A stretch of 64,000 nucleotides of DNA, taken from the NCBI RefSeq assembly GCF_001899075.1, contig NZ_MKVA01000011.1, positions 372,001 to 436,000 on the forward strand, given 5' to 3'. Made by a program: the position numbers and the translations under genes. The first letter of the stretch is position 1, and the number at the start of each line of letters is the position of its first letter. This document shows, in pieces, positions 54,502 to 62,486 of the stretch. This DNA is from Devosia sp. 67-54 (GTDB taxonomy: Bacteria > Pseudomonadota > Alphaproteobacteria > Rhizobiales > Devosiaceae). Under the pieces are notes generated by a model. That model was not told the DNA's origin, did not search any database, and saw nothing but the letters and a program-made list of their open reading frames with translations.

Positions 54502-55302
54502 ATGCAAGACCGTCACCGCCGACGCCTCGCCGATTTCCCGTACTGGCTGCTCGCCATCGCGCTGCTCGGCATCGTCGCGCTCTGGGCCATCGTCGCCGAC
54601 GGCGACTACACCCGCATCTTCCGGGCGCTGTCGGGCGGCGTGCTCACCACCATGTGGGTGACGCTGGTCGCCTTCGCCCTCGCCATCCTGCTCGGCCTTG
54701 CCGTCGCGCTGATGCGCACCTCCGGCCGGGCGCTGCTGGTGCAGCTCGCGACCTTCTACACCGAGCTGGTGCGCGGCATCCCCATCCTGGTGTTCCTGTT
54801 CTACATCGCCTTCGTCGGCGCTCCGGCCACCATCGTCGCCGCCAACTGGCTCACCGCGCCGCTGCAGCAGTTCGGCTGGATGCCGGCGCTCACCGTGCGC
54901 AATTTCGATCTCACCTGGCGCGCCATCGTGGCGCTGACGATCTGCTATTCGGCCTTCCTCGCCGAAATCTTCCGCGCCGGCATCGAGGCGGTGCCCGAGG
55001 GCCAGCTCGAGGCGGCGCGCGCCATGGGCCTGAGCCGCGGCCAGATTTTCCGCAGGATCGTCGCGCCGCAGGCCTTCCGCATCATCCTGCCGCCGCTCGG
55101 CAACGATTTCGTGTCGATGATCAAGGATTCGGCGCTCGTCTCCTCGCTGGGCGTCCAGGACATCACCCAGCTCGGCAAGGTCTATTCCGCCGCCACCTTC
55201 AAATTCTTCGAAACCTACAACGTCGTCGCCTTCCTCTACCTGACCATGACCATCTCGCTGTCGCTGGTCGTCCGCTACATCGAACACCGCATGAAGCGCT
55301 GA
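54502..55302 (+). CDS. amino-acid ABC transporter permease
   Basis: The 266-residue protein has about five to six membrane segments and the HisM/HisQ-type signature: FYTELVRGIPILVFLFYIAF, and the EAA loop EGQLEAARAMGLSRGQIFRR with VAPQAFRIILPPLGNDF. It forms the channel for the binding protein encoded upstream. ATG 54502 is used because membrane-protein sequence begins shortly after. The earlier in-frame codons come from the repeat block. Confidence 0.9.
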   Translation: MQDRHRRRLADFPYWLLAIALLGIVALWAIVADGDYTRIFRALSGGVLTTMWVTLVAFALAILLGLAVALMRTSGRALLVQLATFYTELVRGIPILVFLFYIAFVGAPATIVAANWLTAPLQQFGWMPALTVRNFDLTWRAIVALTICYSAFLAEIFRAGIEAVPEGQLEAARAMGLSRGQIFRRIVAPQAFRIILPPLGNDFVSMIKDSALVSSLGVQDITQLGKVYSAATFKFFETYNVVAFLYLTMTISLSLVVRYIEHRMKR

Positions 55303-55341
55303 TCCGGCTCTCTGCGTCGCACGACAGCCGCTGCGTGCCCC

Positions 55342-55422
55342 CCCACCTGACTGAAGCACTGGAGAATGCGGCTCCATCGCCCCCCTCCCCCTTGCGGGGA
55401 GGGGCCGGGGGTGGGGGCCACA
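55342..55422. repeat. GC-rich palindromic intergenic repeat, right arm with centre
   Basis: The central segment TGACTGAAGCACTGGAGAAT and GGCTCCATCGCC precede the arm CCCCCCTCCCCCTTGCGGGG. The centre is nearly identical to that in the copy at 56087. CACCGGATGCCGGCC also occurs twice just after it (55426-55485). Confidence 0.7.
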
Positions 55423-55551
55423 TCCACCGGATGCCGGCCAAGCCACCGGATACCCGGTGCCCCATCCACCGGATGCCGGCCCCCCACTTGCGCCCGCCCG
55501 GATCATCCCCACATCATCGCGGTCTTTGGCTCCGTCGAGGGAAACACGCTG

Positions 55552-56052
55552 ATGCTGACCAATCTCGCCCGCGCCGCCGGTGCGCTCGCGCTCGTCGTGC
55601 TGCTTGCCGCCTGCGGCAAGGACAATTCGACCGGCGTCGGCAAGATCAATGTCGACTGGACCGGCAACGACATCGCCATCGAGGCGGTGGAGGACCCCGA
55701 CGTGAAGGGCGTCGTCTGCCACGTCGCCTATTTCAACCGCAGCCTCATCGACCGCCTGCAGCAGGGCAACTGGTTCGAGGATCCGTCCTATTCGGCCATC
55801 GACTGCGCCGCCTCCGGGCCGGTGACGGTGGGCAACATCTCCACCTCCGCCGGCGGCCAGGAGATCTTCAAGCAGCAGCGCAGCCTGATCTTCAAATCGC
55901 TGCGCATCACCCGCATCTACGACAAGGCCAACAACACGCTGCTCTATCTCGCCCATGCCCGCGAGCTGCAGATGGGCTCGGGCAAGATGTCGCTCTCGGC
56001 CGTGCCGCTCAACGGCCTCGACGTCACCTGGAGCAACGGCAAGCCCAACTAA
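55552..56052 (+). CDS. creA: CreA-family lipoprotein
   Basis: The 166-residue protein has a lipobox (VVLLAACGK) and the CreA pattern: IEAVEDPDVKGVVCHVAYFN, SYSAIDCAASGPV, and EIFKQQRSLIFKSLRITRIY with YLAHARELQMGSGKMSLSAV. CreA proteins are periplasmic or secreted and their function is undefined. Length is normal. It is flanked on both sides by GC-rich palindromes. Confidence 0.88.
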   Translation: MLTNLARAAGALALVVLLAACGKDNSTGVGKINVDWTGNDIAIEAVEDPDVKGVVCHVAYFNRSLIDRLQQGNWFEDPSYSAIDCAASGPVTVGNISTSAGGQEIFKQQRSLIFKSLRITRIYDKANNTLLYLAHARELQMGSGKMSLSAVPLNGLDVTWSNGKPN

Positions 56053-56086
56053 GCATCTAGCGATGAGATAGAGCCCGCTGGCTGTT

Positions 56087-56200
56087 GCCCCCCACCCCAG
56101 CCCCTCCCCGCAAGGGGGAGGGGAGCCTGACTGAAGCACCGGAGAATGCGGCTCCATCGCCTCCCTCCCCCTTGCGGGGAGGGACCGAGGGTGGGGGCCT
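56087..56200. repeat. GC-rich palindromic intergenic repeat, full copy
   Basis: Arms CCCCTCCCCGCAAGGGGGAG and CCCTCCCCCTTGCGGGGAGG face each other around TGACTGAAGCACCGGAGAAT and GGCTCCATCGCC. This is one of the best-preserved copies. Confidence 0.75.
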
Positions 56201-56270
56201 CAACCACCGGACATGCGTCCGTTCGAAGCTGAAACGCTTTGGTGGTTGGGCGATCGGACGCCCCCACCAG

Positions 56271-56352
56271 GTGTCATCCCCGCGAAAGCGGGGACCCGAC
56301 CCTCGCCTTGCGCCAGCGTCGAATCGGGTCCCGGTCAAGCCGGGGATGACGT
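56271..56352. repeat. second type of palindromic repeat
   Basis: GTCATCCCCGCGAAAGCGGG at the left and CCGGTCAAGCCGGGGATGAC at the right form an inverted pair with inner hairpins. ACCCGACCCTCG and GAATCGGGTCCC pair within. It resembles a repeat widespread in alphaproteobacterial intergenic DNA and is distinct from the CCCCTCCCC family. Confidence 0.65.
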
Positions 56353-56476
56353 GCGGGCGAGCAACCATGCAGGCCACCCCATCGCGGCAATTTGCGACAA
56401 ATTCTGTCTCGGCCGGTAAGGCTGCCGCGAGCCTCGGGGTCGCATCCTTGGCGCCTGTCCATGACGAGGTGGTCCG

Positions 56477-56659
56477 ATGCCCGCGATTTTCGGCTTCTTC
56501 GATGGCGCCTATGCCTCGCTGATGGCGAGCGTGGTGGTGTTCGTCACGTTCTTCTGCATCGCCCGGGTGCTGCGCGCCCGCCAGGGCGTGGCTTTCGCGT
56601 TCGCCTTCGCCCCGCTGCTGCTGCTGTTCGCGCTCGAGGCGGCCGCCGCCAGTCTTTGA
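56477..56659 (+). CDS. small membrane protein
   Basis: The 60-residue product starts at ATG 56477 and has two hydrophobic segments (about 14-31, LMASVVVFVTFFCIARVL, and 38-58, VAFAFAFAPLLLLFALEAAA) separated by an RARQG turn. Such two-helix proteins are plausible inner-membrane accessory subunits. No family recognised; the gene is supported by host-like codon use and the hydrophobic pattern only. Confidence 0.5.
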   Translation: MPAIFGFFDGAYASLMASVVVFVTFFCIARVLRARQGVAFAFAFAPLLLLFALEAAAASL

Positions 56660-56828
56660 GGCGCTTCGGCCGCACTTCGCGCCGATCGGCCGCGGCGGGG
56701 AATGGCTTGGTCCGCCCGCCGCCGAAAACATAAAGAATTTTCCCGTCCGCCGCTGCCCCCGCCGCGCCCGAGCGCCGATATTCCCTTTCAGCATGGCCCG
56801 AGCGAGCGGGCCGGAAGGAACTGACGCA

Positions 56829-57464
56829 ATGGCACTTCTCATCGGCGACACCGCCCCCGATTTCGAGGCGGAAAGCACCCAGGGTCGCATCCACTTTTAC
56901 GACTACATCGACGGCAAATGGGCGGTGCTGTTCTCGCACCCCAAGAACTTCACCCCGATCTGCACCACCGAACTGGGCTACACCGCCAGGCTGAAGCCCG
57001 ATTTCGACAAGCGCGGCGTGGTCGTGCTCGGCGTCAGCGTCGACGAACTGAAGAACCACGACGCCTGGTCCAAGGACATCGAGGAGACGCAGGGCACTGC
57101 GCTCAACTTCCCGCTGCTCGCCGATCCGAGCCGCGAGATCGCCACCAAATACGGCATGATCCACCCCAATGCCGACACTTCGCTCACCGTGCGCGCCGTC
57201 TACGTCATCGGCCCGGACAAGAAGGTGAAGCTCAAGATCGAATACCCCGCCTCGACCGGCCGCAACTTCGACGAGATCCTGCGCGCCATCGACAGCCTGC
57301 AATTGACTGCGAAGCATTCGGTCGCGACCCCGGTGAACTGGAAGCCGGGCGAGGACGTGGTCATCGGCTCGGGCCTCACCGACGAGGCCGCCAGGGCGAA
57401 ATTCCCCGGTGGCTGGACGGCGCCGCGCCCCTATTTGCGCATCGTGCCGCAGCCGCAGGGCTGA
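56829..57464 (+). CDS. 1-Cys peroxiredoxin (Prx6-like)
   Basis: The 211-residue enzyme reduces peroxides. The peroxidatic cysteine is Cys45 in HPKNFTPICTTELGYTARLK, and GVSVDELKNHDAWSKDIEE and RNFDEILRAIDSLQ follow the Prx6 layout. A resolving cysteine is absent, as expected for 1-Cys types. ATG 56829 has GGAAGGAA upstream. A strong terminator follows at 57510. Confidence 0.93.
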   Translation: MALLIGDTAPDFEAESTQGRIHFYDYIDGKWAVLFSHPKNFTPICTTELGYTARLKPDFDKRGVVVLGVSVDELKNHDAWSKDIEETQGTALNFPLLADPSREIATKYGMIHPNADTSLTVRAVYVIGPDKKVKLKIEYPASTGRNFDEILRAIDSLQLTAKHSVATPVNWKPGEDVVIGSGLTDEAARAKFPGGWTAPRPYLRIVPQPQG

Positions 57465-57509
57465 GCCTGACGCGCGTTTCATCTCCTGGTCGTCTCCCGA
57501 CGAAGACTG

Positions 57510-57536
57510 CGGCCGCCTCCCGGGGCGGCCGTTTTT
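57510..57536 (+). terminator. Rho-independent terminator of the peroxiredoxin gene
   Basis: A perfect 8-base stem CGGCCGCC / GGCGGCCG with a TCCCGG loop is followed by TTTTT. Confidence 0.85.
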
Positions 57537-57550
57537 CTTGCCGCGGAGGT

Positions 57551-57817
57551 TTATGCGGGACCCTTCAGCGCGTGACGGATCGCGCCGAGCAGCATCATGA
57601 TCCGCGCAAACCCCATCAGCAGCAGCCCGCCGAGGAACGGCATCAGCGCCCAGTTCAGCGACGCCGCGGCGCGCCCCAGCGCCGGCAGCACGGCGTCGAG
57701 CCCGGAAGTGTAGGCGGCCATGAGGCTCTGCACGAGCGCCGGGGCGTCGAACGCCGCCAGCACCACCGTGACGACGACCGAGATCAGCCCGATCAGATAC
57801 AGCAGGATGGCAATCAT
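57551..57817 (-). CDS. small membrane protein of unknown function
   Basis: The 88-residue protein has two hydrophobic segments: ILLYLIGLISVVVTVVLAAF (about 4-23) and LMPFLGGLLLMGFARIMMLL (about 58-77). These flank a short amphipathic stretch. The base composition fits the chromosome. No family recognised. It is convergent with the peroxiredoxin gene across the terminator. Confidence 0.6.
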   Translation of the reverse strand: MIAILLYLIGLISVVVTVVLAAFDAPALVQSLMAAYTSGLDAVLPALGRAAASLNWALMPFLGGLLLMGFARIMMLLGAIRHALKGPA

Positions 57818-57948
57818 CTCCGGCCCCCGGCCCGGTCGCTAATCCGTCGAGTAAACGGGCCGCCCGCTTCGCCGTCAATCGCACCCGGCGGCGATGTGCA
57901 CGGCAAAGCGCGACGTCGACCCGCGATAACCGGACACAGTGTCAGGGC

Positions 57949-58272
57949 TCACAATTGGTCCTGGCGGAGGAAGACGCGCACCCGCCGCGACCGTCCGGCC
58001 CAGGCGAGCAGCAGTCCGGGCACCCCGATCACCGCCCAGCCGGGGCAGCCCAGCAGCGCCTCCACCGCCGGCTGCAGCACCGGCCCGAACAGCCGGCTCG
58101 TCAGGAAATCATGAACCGCCGCAAGGCTTTGCGGGTGCATCTGGGTCCAGCTGTCGCGCAGCGGCGTGATCACGATGGCGTTGGCGCCCAGCGATTTGGT
58201 GCCGTCGATGATCACCAGGATCACCGCGCAGGCGATCAGCAATGTACCGATGATCCGGAGCAGGAGCCGCAT
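57949..58272 (-). CDS. membrane protein of unknown function
   Basis: The 107-residue protein begins [20 protein letters not shown], a membrane anchor. Next comes a polar stretch, [37 protein letters not shown], and a second membrane segment ([18 protein letters not shown]). It ends in basic residues. I start at ATG 58272; the longer upstream frame has no gene-like character. Its 3' part is read in another frame by the run-on of the recombinase gene. Confidence 0.65.
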   Translation of the reverse strand: MRLLLRIIGTLLIACAVILVIIDGTKSLGANAIVITPLRDSWTQMHPQSLAAVHDFLTSRLFGPVLQPAVEALLGCPGWAVIGVPGLLLAWAGRSRRVRVFLRQDQL

Positions 58273-60148
58273 GCCGCCACTTTCCACCACCGGAACCACG
58301 ACGTCCGGTAAACCACCATGGAGTGCGGCCCTTTTTGCATGCTGCATCCGGCCGGCACAAGGTGTGCCGCCGCCGCGCCGGCACCGCTCCACAGCCCATG
58401 TTTTCCGGCCTTGCGGCGCCGCCCTCCATGAGTATATTGCCCCCGCCTTTGGAGGGGTGTTCCGCCCCCTCGTCCCGCCCCGTGCGGCAAAGGCCGATGT
58501 CGCCGGCGCCCGCCGCGCGGAGAGATGGCCGAGTGGTCGAAGGCGCACGCCTGGAAAGTGTGTAGGCGGGTAACCGTCTCAAGGGTTCGAATCCCTTTCT
58601 CTCCGCCATTCCTTCAACACCCTCGCCAAGACCACCTAACACATTGAATGGTAAGGTGGTTTCTGGGGTTCGAAAACCCGTTTTCGCGCTGTAAGCCAGT
58701 TTGTCCGAAAACGTCATTCTCAGCACCAGTCTGCGGTAGTCGTAGCGACCCGAATCCCAGAGTTTGGAAGGGTTTGCGAGGAACTCGAAGGCGAGTTCGA
58801 ACAACTCGTCGAACTTGCCTGCCTTCGGCAACGTCTGCCCTGCCTTTTCGAGCAGCACCAGCTTAGTGCGCTCGTGTTCCGCGATGCGCGCTTCGCAGGC
58901 CCGCACAACCGCGTCCGTCGTGCTCTCGACGATGCGATCCACGAGCCGTGCTATGCTTGTCTCAACGGTTGCAAGCTCGCGCTTGTAGTGTGCCGCCATG
59001 GCACTCGCCTGAGCACTTCGCTGATCCCAGGCGTCCTTGAACATCGCCATGGCGAGGTCCATCAGCTTTGCAGAGGGCGTGAGCTGGTCGAGGACACCTG
59101 CGAACTCTCCTTCGATCACGTCACGGCGGATCGACTTGCGGTACTCGCTGCACCCGCGCTTGAAGCACATGTAATAGGGATGCTTCGCGCCGGTCTTGCT
59201 GGTGGACCAGCATGCGGTCAGCGGGTGGTCACAAGAGGCGCAGACCACAGCGCCACGCAGCGGAAAATCGACATTGAGGTCGGTGCGCATAGGCGCACGT
59301 GACCCGTCGATGAGCCGCTGCTGGATGCGTTCGAAGGTCTCGTAGCTCACGAGACCCTCATGACGCCCCTTGCGTCGCGTTACGCCCCAGTCGGCCTTCT
59401 CGACTACGCCGCCATAAAGCACATTGGTGAGCAGGTCATGCGCCTGCTGGTTCGTTATGCGCGTGCGGCGACCCTTACTGAAGTCGGGGTGCTCATTGAG
59501 CCAACGCGCCAGCTCCGCCTGTGAACAGAGCCGGCCAGTTGCGAAGGCCTCAAGACCCTCGGCGATCACCGATGCTTCCGGTTCGACACGCACAAGGATA
59601 TTGCCGACGCCTGCGACGCGTTCCTGGCGCATGCCGCGCGGCGGGATGAATGGCCAGAACCCGTTCAGCAGTCGTCCCTTCATGCGGTCCTTGGTCTGCT
59701 CTGCATTCTGCTCGCGCTGATACTGGGCAGTGGACATCATGAGATTCTCGACCAGGCGCTCGGCCGAGCTGTCGCCGAACTTCATGTTCGGGCTTTCCAG
59801 CCGCCCGCCCGCCGCCGTCAGAAGGTCCCGCAAATCCCAGTGCCCGCGAATGTCGCGTGAAAAGCGATTGGGATGATCCACGATGACGACGAGCTTGTCG
59901 GCGCGGCGGGTGCGCAGGAACTTGATGAGCGCCCCCATTGCGGGGCGGTCGGTCACGCCGCCCGTGACATTGTCACGGAAGACCTCGACCACATCATACC
60001 CCATGCGCTCGGCATACTGACGACAGGTCGCTTCCTGCGACGCGAGGCCATCGCCCTTCCGCACCTGATTGGGGCTGCTGACGCGTGCATAGATGATCGC
60101 GCGCTTGTCGGCGCGATCCATTTCAAAGTCCCACTCAGTATGGCTCAT
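58109..60148 (-). CDS. serine recombinase (large, integrase-like), reading frame runs through tRNA-Ser
   Basis: About 513 residues form a large serine recombinase. [20 protein letters not shown] carries the catalytic Ser24, and [20 protein letters not shown], a recombinase domain with [17 protein letters not shown], and a zinc-ribbon ([17 protein letters not shown]) with coiled coil follow. GGAGG precedes ATG 60148. The C-terminus near [13 protein letters not shown] then continues as [20 protein letters not shown], the antisense of tRNA-Ser, and stays open to 58109, antisense to a neighbouring gene. The added 160 residues come from host DNA. It presumably excises or integrates the element. 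Confidence 0.85.
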   Translation of the reverse strand: MSHTEWDFEMDRADKRAIIYARVSSPNQVRKGDGLASQEATCRQYAERMGYDVVEVFRDNVTGGVTDRPAMGALIKFLRTRRADKLVVIVDHPNRFSRDIRGHWDLRDLLTAAGGRLESPNMKFGDSSAERLVENLMMSTAQYQREQNAEQTKDRMKGRLLNGFWPFIPPRGMRQERVAGVGNILVRVEPEASVIAEGLEAFATGRLCSQAELARWLNEHPDFSKGRRTRITNQQAHDLLTNVLYGGVVEKADWGVTRRKGRHEGLVSYETFERIQQRLIDGSRAPMRTDLNVDFPLRGAVVCASCDHPLTACWSTSKTGAKHPYYMCFKRGCSEYRKSIRRDVIEGEFAGVLDQLTPSAKLMDLAMAMFKDAWDQRSAQASAMAAHYKRELATVETSIARLVDRIVESTTDAVVRACEARIAEHERTKLVLLEKAGQTLPKAGKFDELFELAFEFLANPSKLWDSGRYDYRRLVLRMTFSDKLAYSAKTGFRTPETTLPFNVLGGLGEGVEGMAERKGFEPLRRLPAYTLSRRAPSTTRPSLRAAGAGDIGLCRTGRDEGAEHPSKGGGNILMEGGAARPENMGCGAVPARRRHTLCRPDAACKKGRTPWWFTGRRGSGGGKWRHAAPAPDHRYIADRLRGDPGDHRRHQIAGRQRHRDHAAARQLDPDAPAKPCGGS
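58519..58608 (+). tRNA. tRNA-Ser (GGA)
   Basis: The cloverleaf is complete: acceptor GGAGAGA/TCTCTCC, D arm with GCCGAGTGGTCGAAGGC, and anticodon stem CACGC/GTGTG around loop CTGGAAA with GGA at 58553-58555. A long variable arm typical of tRNA-Ser and T arm AAGGGTTCGAATCCCTT follow. The discriminator is G, and CCA is encoded (58606-58608). It reads UCC and UCU. The adjacent recombinase marks its 3' end as an integration site. Confidence 0.97.
58575..58608. other. presumed attachment-site core at the 3' end of tRNA-Ser
   Basis: The T-arm and acceptor 3' half lie next to a serine recombinase gene pointing at the tRNA, the usual position of an att core. I found no second copy of GGGTTCGAATCCCTT to the right within the window, so the other end must lie beyond 64000 or be altered. 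Boundaries are approximate. Confidence 0.5.
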
Positions 60149-60548
60149 GAGTCCTCCATTCACGCGGCGCACGGGATGAGCGCGCCTCGTCGGTTTGTTT
60201 TGCGGTTTCGGATTGTCCGGGTACCGATACTACCATCGCGGCAGTCGCGGTGCCTTCAATTACCTTGGACTTATCCATAGCCTGCTGGATCGGGCTCGTT
60301 CCGAACCCGAGATCAACGAAGCCGACCACGATGACCCAAAGCGACTCCAGAAGCTCCTTGCCCTGCGCTTCCGTGAGTTCGCTGTCCTCCAGATATGGCA
60401 GGTACTTGCTCACATCGAAGTTCAGAGCCGTTCGCCCCTCGCCGACAGTGTCGGGATCGTTGAAAACCTGAATCTGGGAGTGGCTCGGCAGCCCGTCGCT
60501 TGCGACGGGGAATGACCCGGCGGCGCTATTGAATTTGTCCTTTATCAT
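60135..60548 (-). CDS. hypothetical protein overlapping the recombinase gene
   Basis: The 137-residue protein contains DVSKYLPYLEDSELTEAQGK and ELLESLWVIVVGFVDLGFG (about 45-83), a helical pattern I associate with short genes that precede serine recombinases in alphaproteobacterial integrated elements. Its last 14 bases overlap the recombinase start, so the two are coupled. It may act as an accessory or directionality factor; this is inference from position. Confidence 0.6.
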   Translation of the reverse strand: MIKDKFNSAAGSFPVASDGLPSHSQIQVFNDPDTVGEGRTALNFDVSKYLPYLEDSELTEAQGKELLESLWVIVVGFVDLGFGTSPIQQAMDKSKVIEGTATAAMVVSVPGQSETAKQTDEARSSRAPREWRTHEPY

Positions 60549-61226
60549 CTGCCGTCTCCGATCTCAGTTATTCAGTCAGTTACTCCGGGCCGTTGCTGGC
60601 AATGTCCCTAGTTTAATACTGCCATTCACAGCCATATGACTGCAAGTTATTTCACATATTGCTGGTTGAACCTATGATTGGACTTCAACCCGCAGTTGTA
60701 TCGCTGGGGACTGAGAGCGTGCCGCATTGGCGGAGCGCGCGACGGGCGAATGACGGAGTCATCTGCCGGGGTCACAACGACCACGCCGAACGGCGGCAGC
60801 ATTGCCACTCAGTTCCGGATTAATGGGTTTTGCTCAGCTCCCGGATCGGGAGCACCCCAGCGAGACACCAGAAAAATAGCGCCGACGACGGTGCGTTGGG
60901 AAGCGGAATCTCGGTGAAGATTTGGTGACAGGTTAACCCGCTGCCTTCATTGGGCAATCCGCGTTTCGTCCAGGCATTTGCATCGAGAAAAGTCGGGGCC
61001 TGTTGGCAGTACCGCACATCTCGTCTCGCGTCCTCCGGGGCATCGAACACGGCTTCATTGGTGGGGCCTGCCGCAAGCTGATCGACGATCAACGCGCTCG
61101 CTTCCGCGCTTCGCTTGTGCAGCAGCGCCCCTTCGGGCGTTGGCGTGTGATCGGTCGATCCCGCGCTTGCGGCTCTACGTCCCCATGAAGCCGGGCACGG
61201 TGCCCGGCGAAAAGAAGGAGACTGGA
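60549..61226. other. region without a supportable gene
   Basis: The first 110 bases are AT-rich and probably hold the promoter for the recombinase unit. A leftward open frame at 60820-61239 contains a protein-like stretch (TNEAVFDAPEDARRDVRYCQ) but has no convincing start, so I regard it as a remnant. Confidence 0.4.
61190..61208. promoter_or_regulatory. perfect palindrome in the leader of the 80-residue gene
   Basis: GCCGGGCACGGTGCCCGGC is a 9-1-9 perfect palindrome ending a few bases before the AAGGAG ribosome site of the gene at 61227. It could be an operator or a translation-control hairpin. Confidence 0.4.
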
Positions 61227-61469
61227 ATGACCGATACAAGCAACAGAACCCACCCGACCCACACGATCTATAAAGTGCTCGGCGACGGTGAAACCGCCCG
61301 ATGGATCAAGGTGGGCGTCGCGTTCCCCCACAAGGACAAAAAGGGCCTCGCTCTCATGTTCGACGGCATTCCCGTCGATGGCCGCATCGCCCTTCGGGTG
61401 AACAAGCCCCGCGACCAGGAACAGGCACCGAGTGCGCGTTCCAACAACCGTCAGCCGCGACCGAACTGA
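61227..61469 (+). CDS. small hypothetical protein typical of mobile elements
   Basis: The 80-residue protein starts at an ATG with AAGGAG upstream. It has a compact domain (THTIYKVLGDGETARWIKVG, VAFPHKDKKGLALMFDGIPV, DGRIALRV) and a polar tail. It resembles short conserved proteins next to DUF736-type genes on plasmids and integrative elements, but I cannot name the family. A terminator follows at 61488. Confidence 0.6.
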   Translation: MTDTSNRTHPTHTIYKVLGDGETARWIKVGVAFPHKDKKGLALMFDGIPVDGRIALRVNKPRDQEQAPSARSNNRQPRPN

Positions 61470-61487
61470 ACAGCCCCCTCGATCCCG

Positions 61488-61519
61488 AAAGGCCCTGCCG
61501 GTGGACGGCGGGGCCTTTT
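61488..61519. terminator. bidirectional terminator between the 80-residue gene and crcB
   Basis: AAAGGCCCTGCCG and CGGCGGGGCCTTTT form a stem with a GTGGA loop. Both strands end in a U-rich tract, which suits the two convergent genes. Confidence 0.75.
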
Positions 61520-61528
61520 CGCATGCGC

Positions 61529-61924
61529 TCAGGATGCACCGGCCAGAAGCGCGCGCACGAGCATCAGGCCGAGCAGGAGCGCGCCAAGCGACACGAACAC
61601 CGAGGCGGCGGCATAGCCGACCGCCGCGCCGAACTGTCCGCGTTCGACCAGCAGCACCGTGTCGAGTGAAAACGCCGAGAACGTCGTGTACCCGCCGAGC
61701 ACCCCCGTCGTCAGAAACAGCCGCCATTCCTGCGGCAGACCCGAGCGCTGCGCAAAATACTCGGCGATGATCGCCATGATGAAGCAGCCCGACACATTCA
61801 CCACCAGCGTCCCCATCGGGAAGCCGGTCCCGGCTATCGTGCCCACCACGATGTTCATCCCATGCCGGGCCATGCCGCCAAGCCCGGCCCCGACGAACAC
61901 AATCACAAATCCAAGAGCGCCCAT
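61529..61924 (-). CDS. crcB: fluoride exporter CrcB/Fluc
   Basis: The 131-residue membrane protein has four segments and the Fluc motifs: VFVGAGLGGMARHGMNIVVG, GTLVVNVSGCFIMAIIAEYF (the NxxG motif) and TTGVLGGYTTFSAFSLDTVL (the TTFSxF motif). It exports fluoride as a dual-topology dimer. I start at ATG 61924. A fluoride riboswitch lies about 95 bases upstream, so expression is fluoride-induced. Its presence in a tRNA-bounded element makes fluoride resistance a cargo trait. Confidence 0.94.
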   Translation of the reverse strand: MGALGFVIVFVGAGLGGMARHGMNIVVGTIAGTGFPMGTLVVNVSGCFIMAIIAEYFAQRSGLPQEWRLFLTTGVLGGYTTFSAFSLDTVLLVERGQFGAAVGYAAASVFVSLGALLLGLMLVRALLAGAS

Positions 61925-62017
61925 GGCCACCCCTTCAAGTTGGAGGCCGGGTCCGGTTCGTTCAGGAGGGGTCTTCGCAAAAACATCCCACCGCGACGAA
62001 GCCTTGCAGCCTCTCGT

Positions 62018-62070
62018 TGCAGCAGGAGTTATCAGCCACGACGGCGGTTATCGGGGAGCCCCATCCCCAT
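62018..62070 (-). promoter_or_regulatory. fluoride riboswitch (crcB motif)
   Basis: On the minus strand the sequence reads GGGGATGGGGCTCCCCGATA, then ACCGCCGTCGTGGCTGATAA and CTCCTGC, matching the conserved GATG, CC-AAC and GGCTGAT-A--CCT-C elements of the crcB motif. A T-run (GTTTTTGCG on the minus strand, near 61980) downstream could be part of a terminator expression platform. Confidence 0.82.
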
Positions 62071-62130
62071 CATCAGCAAGAATACCAGAGCAGCAGGGTC
62101 AAGGTCAAAACCCCCCGCAGAAGGATGCGC

Positions 62131-62203
62131 AAGATGTGTGTGGTAGTACCACACATCTTGGCAAAGGGGCCCGCTGCGCGCCCCTGTTGCATACCCCCGG
62201 CCT
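62131..62203. other. two-hairpin element, copy 2 (possible transfer-origin type structure)
   Basis: AAGATGTGTG and CACACATCTT form a perfect 10-base stem (62131-62159), followed by TTGGCAAAGGGG and a hairpin AGGGGC / GCCCCT around CCGCTGCGC, then GTTGCATACCCCCGG. It matches the element at 4014-4080 in order, spacing and flanking words (CTTGGCAA, GTTGCAT), while the stems have compensating differences. Confidence 0.45.
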
Positions 62204-62240
62204 GCGGCGCGGCCTCGGCATTGAGCCTCGTCGCACCGCC

Positions 62241-62486
62241 AACCGTATCGCCGGTTGATCCACTCGTCGGACTTGGAGACGTGCCTCTCCACCGACACCG
62301 TCTGGCCGTTTCATCGCCACTGAGGGGAGCCGTCGCGCTCCCCTGCAGAACCCCATCGACATGAAGGGCGTATCGCCGCCCCTCATGACACCCGCTCGCC
62401 GGACCTGGAGCCTTCCCGCTCCACCGGCACCGGACCATGGAGGAACGTCCGCCGTTCCATCGCGCTCGCGGGAGCCTTCGTGCTCC
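62241..62486. repeat. array of short hairpins with 4-base core stems and about 8-base loops
   Basis: At least seven units follow one plan: AACC-GTATCGCC-GGTT (62241), GGAG-ACGTGCCT-CTCC (62275), GGAG-CCGTCGCG-CTCC (62326), GGGC-GTATCGCC-GCCC (62366), GGAG-CCTTCCCG-CTCC (62407), GGAA-CGTCCGCCG-TTCC (62442) and GGAG-CCTTCGTG-CTCC (62471). Spacing is 51, then 40, 41, 35 and 29 bases over the last six units. Several stems extend by one or two bases, and stem sequences change while pairing is kept. No gene is evident from 61925 to 62640 on either strand. Confidence 0.5.

Noticed and set aside
60820-61239. 139-codon leftward open frame
   Set aside because: No ribosome site, mixed composition, overlap with the palindrome and ribosome site of the 80-residue gene; at most a remnant.
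62241-62486. CRISPR array
   Set aside because: Units are short, unequal, imperfect hairpins without identical direct repeats or uniform spacers, and no cas gene is present.
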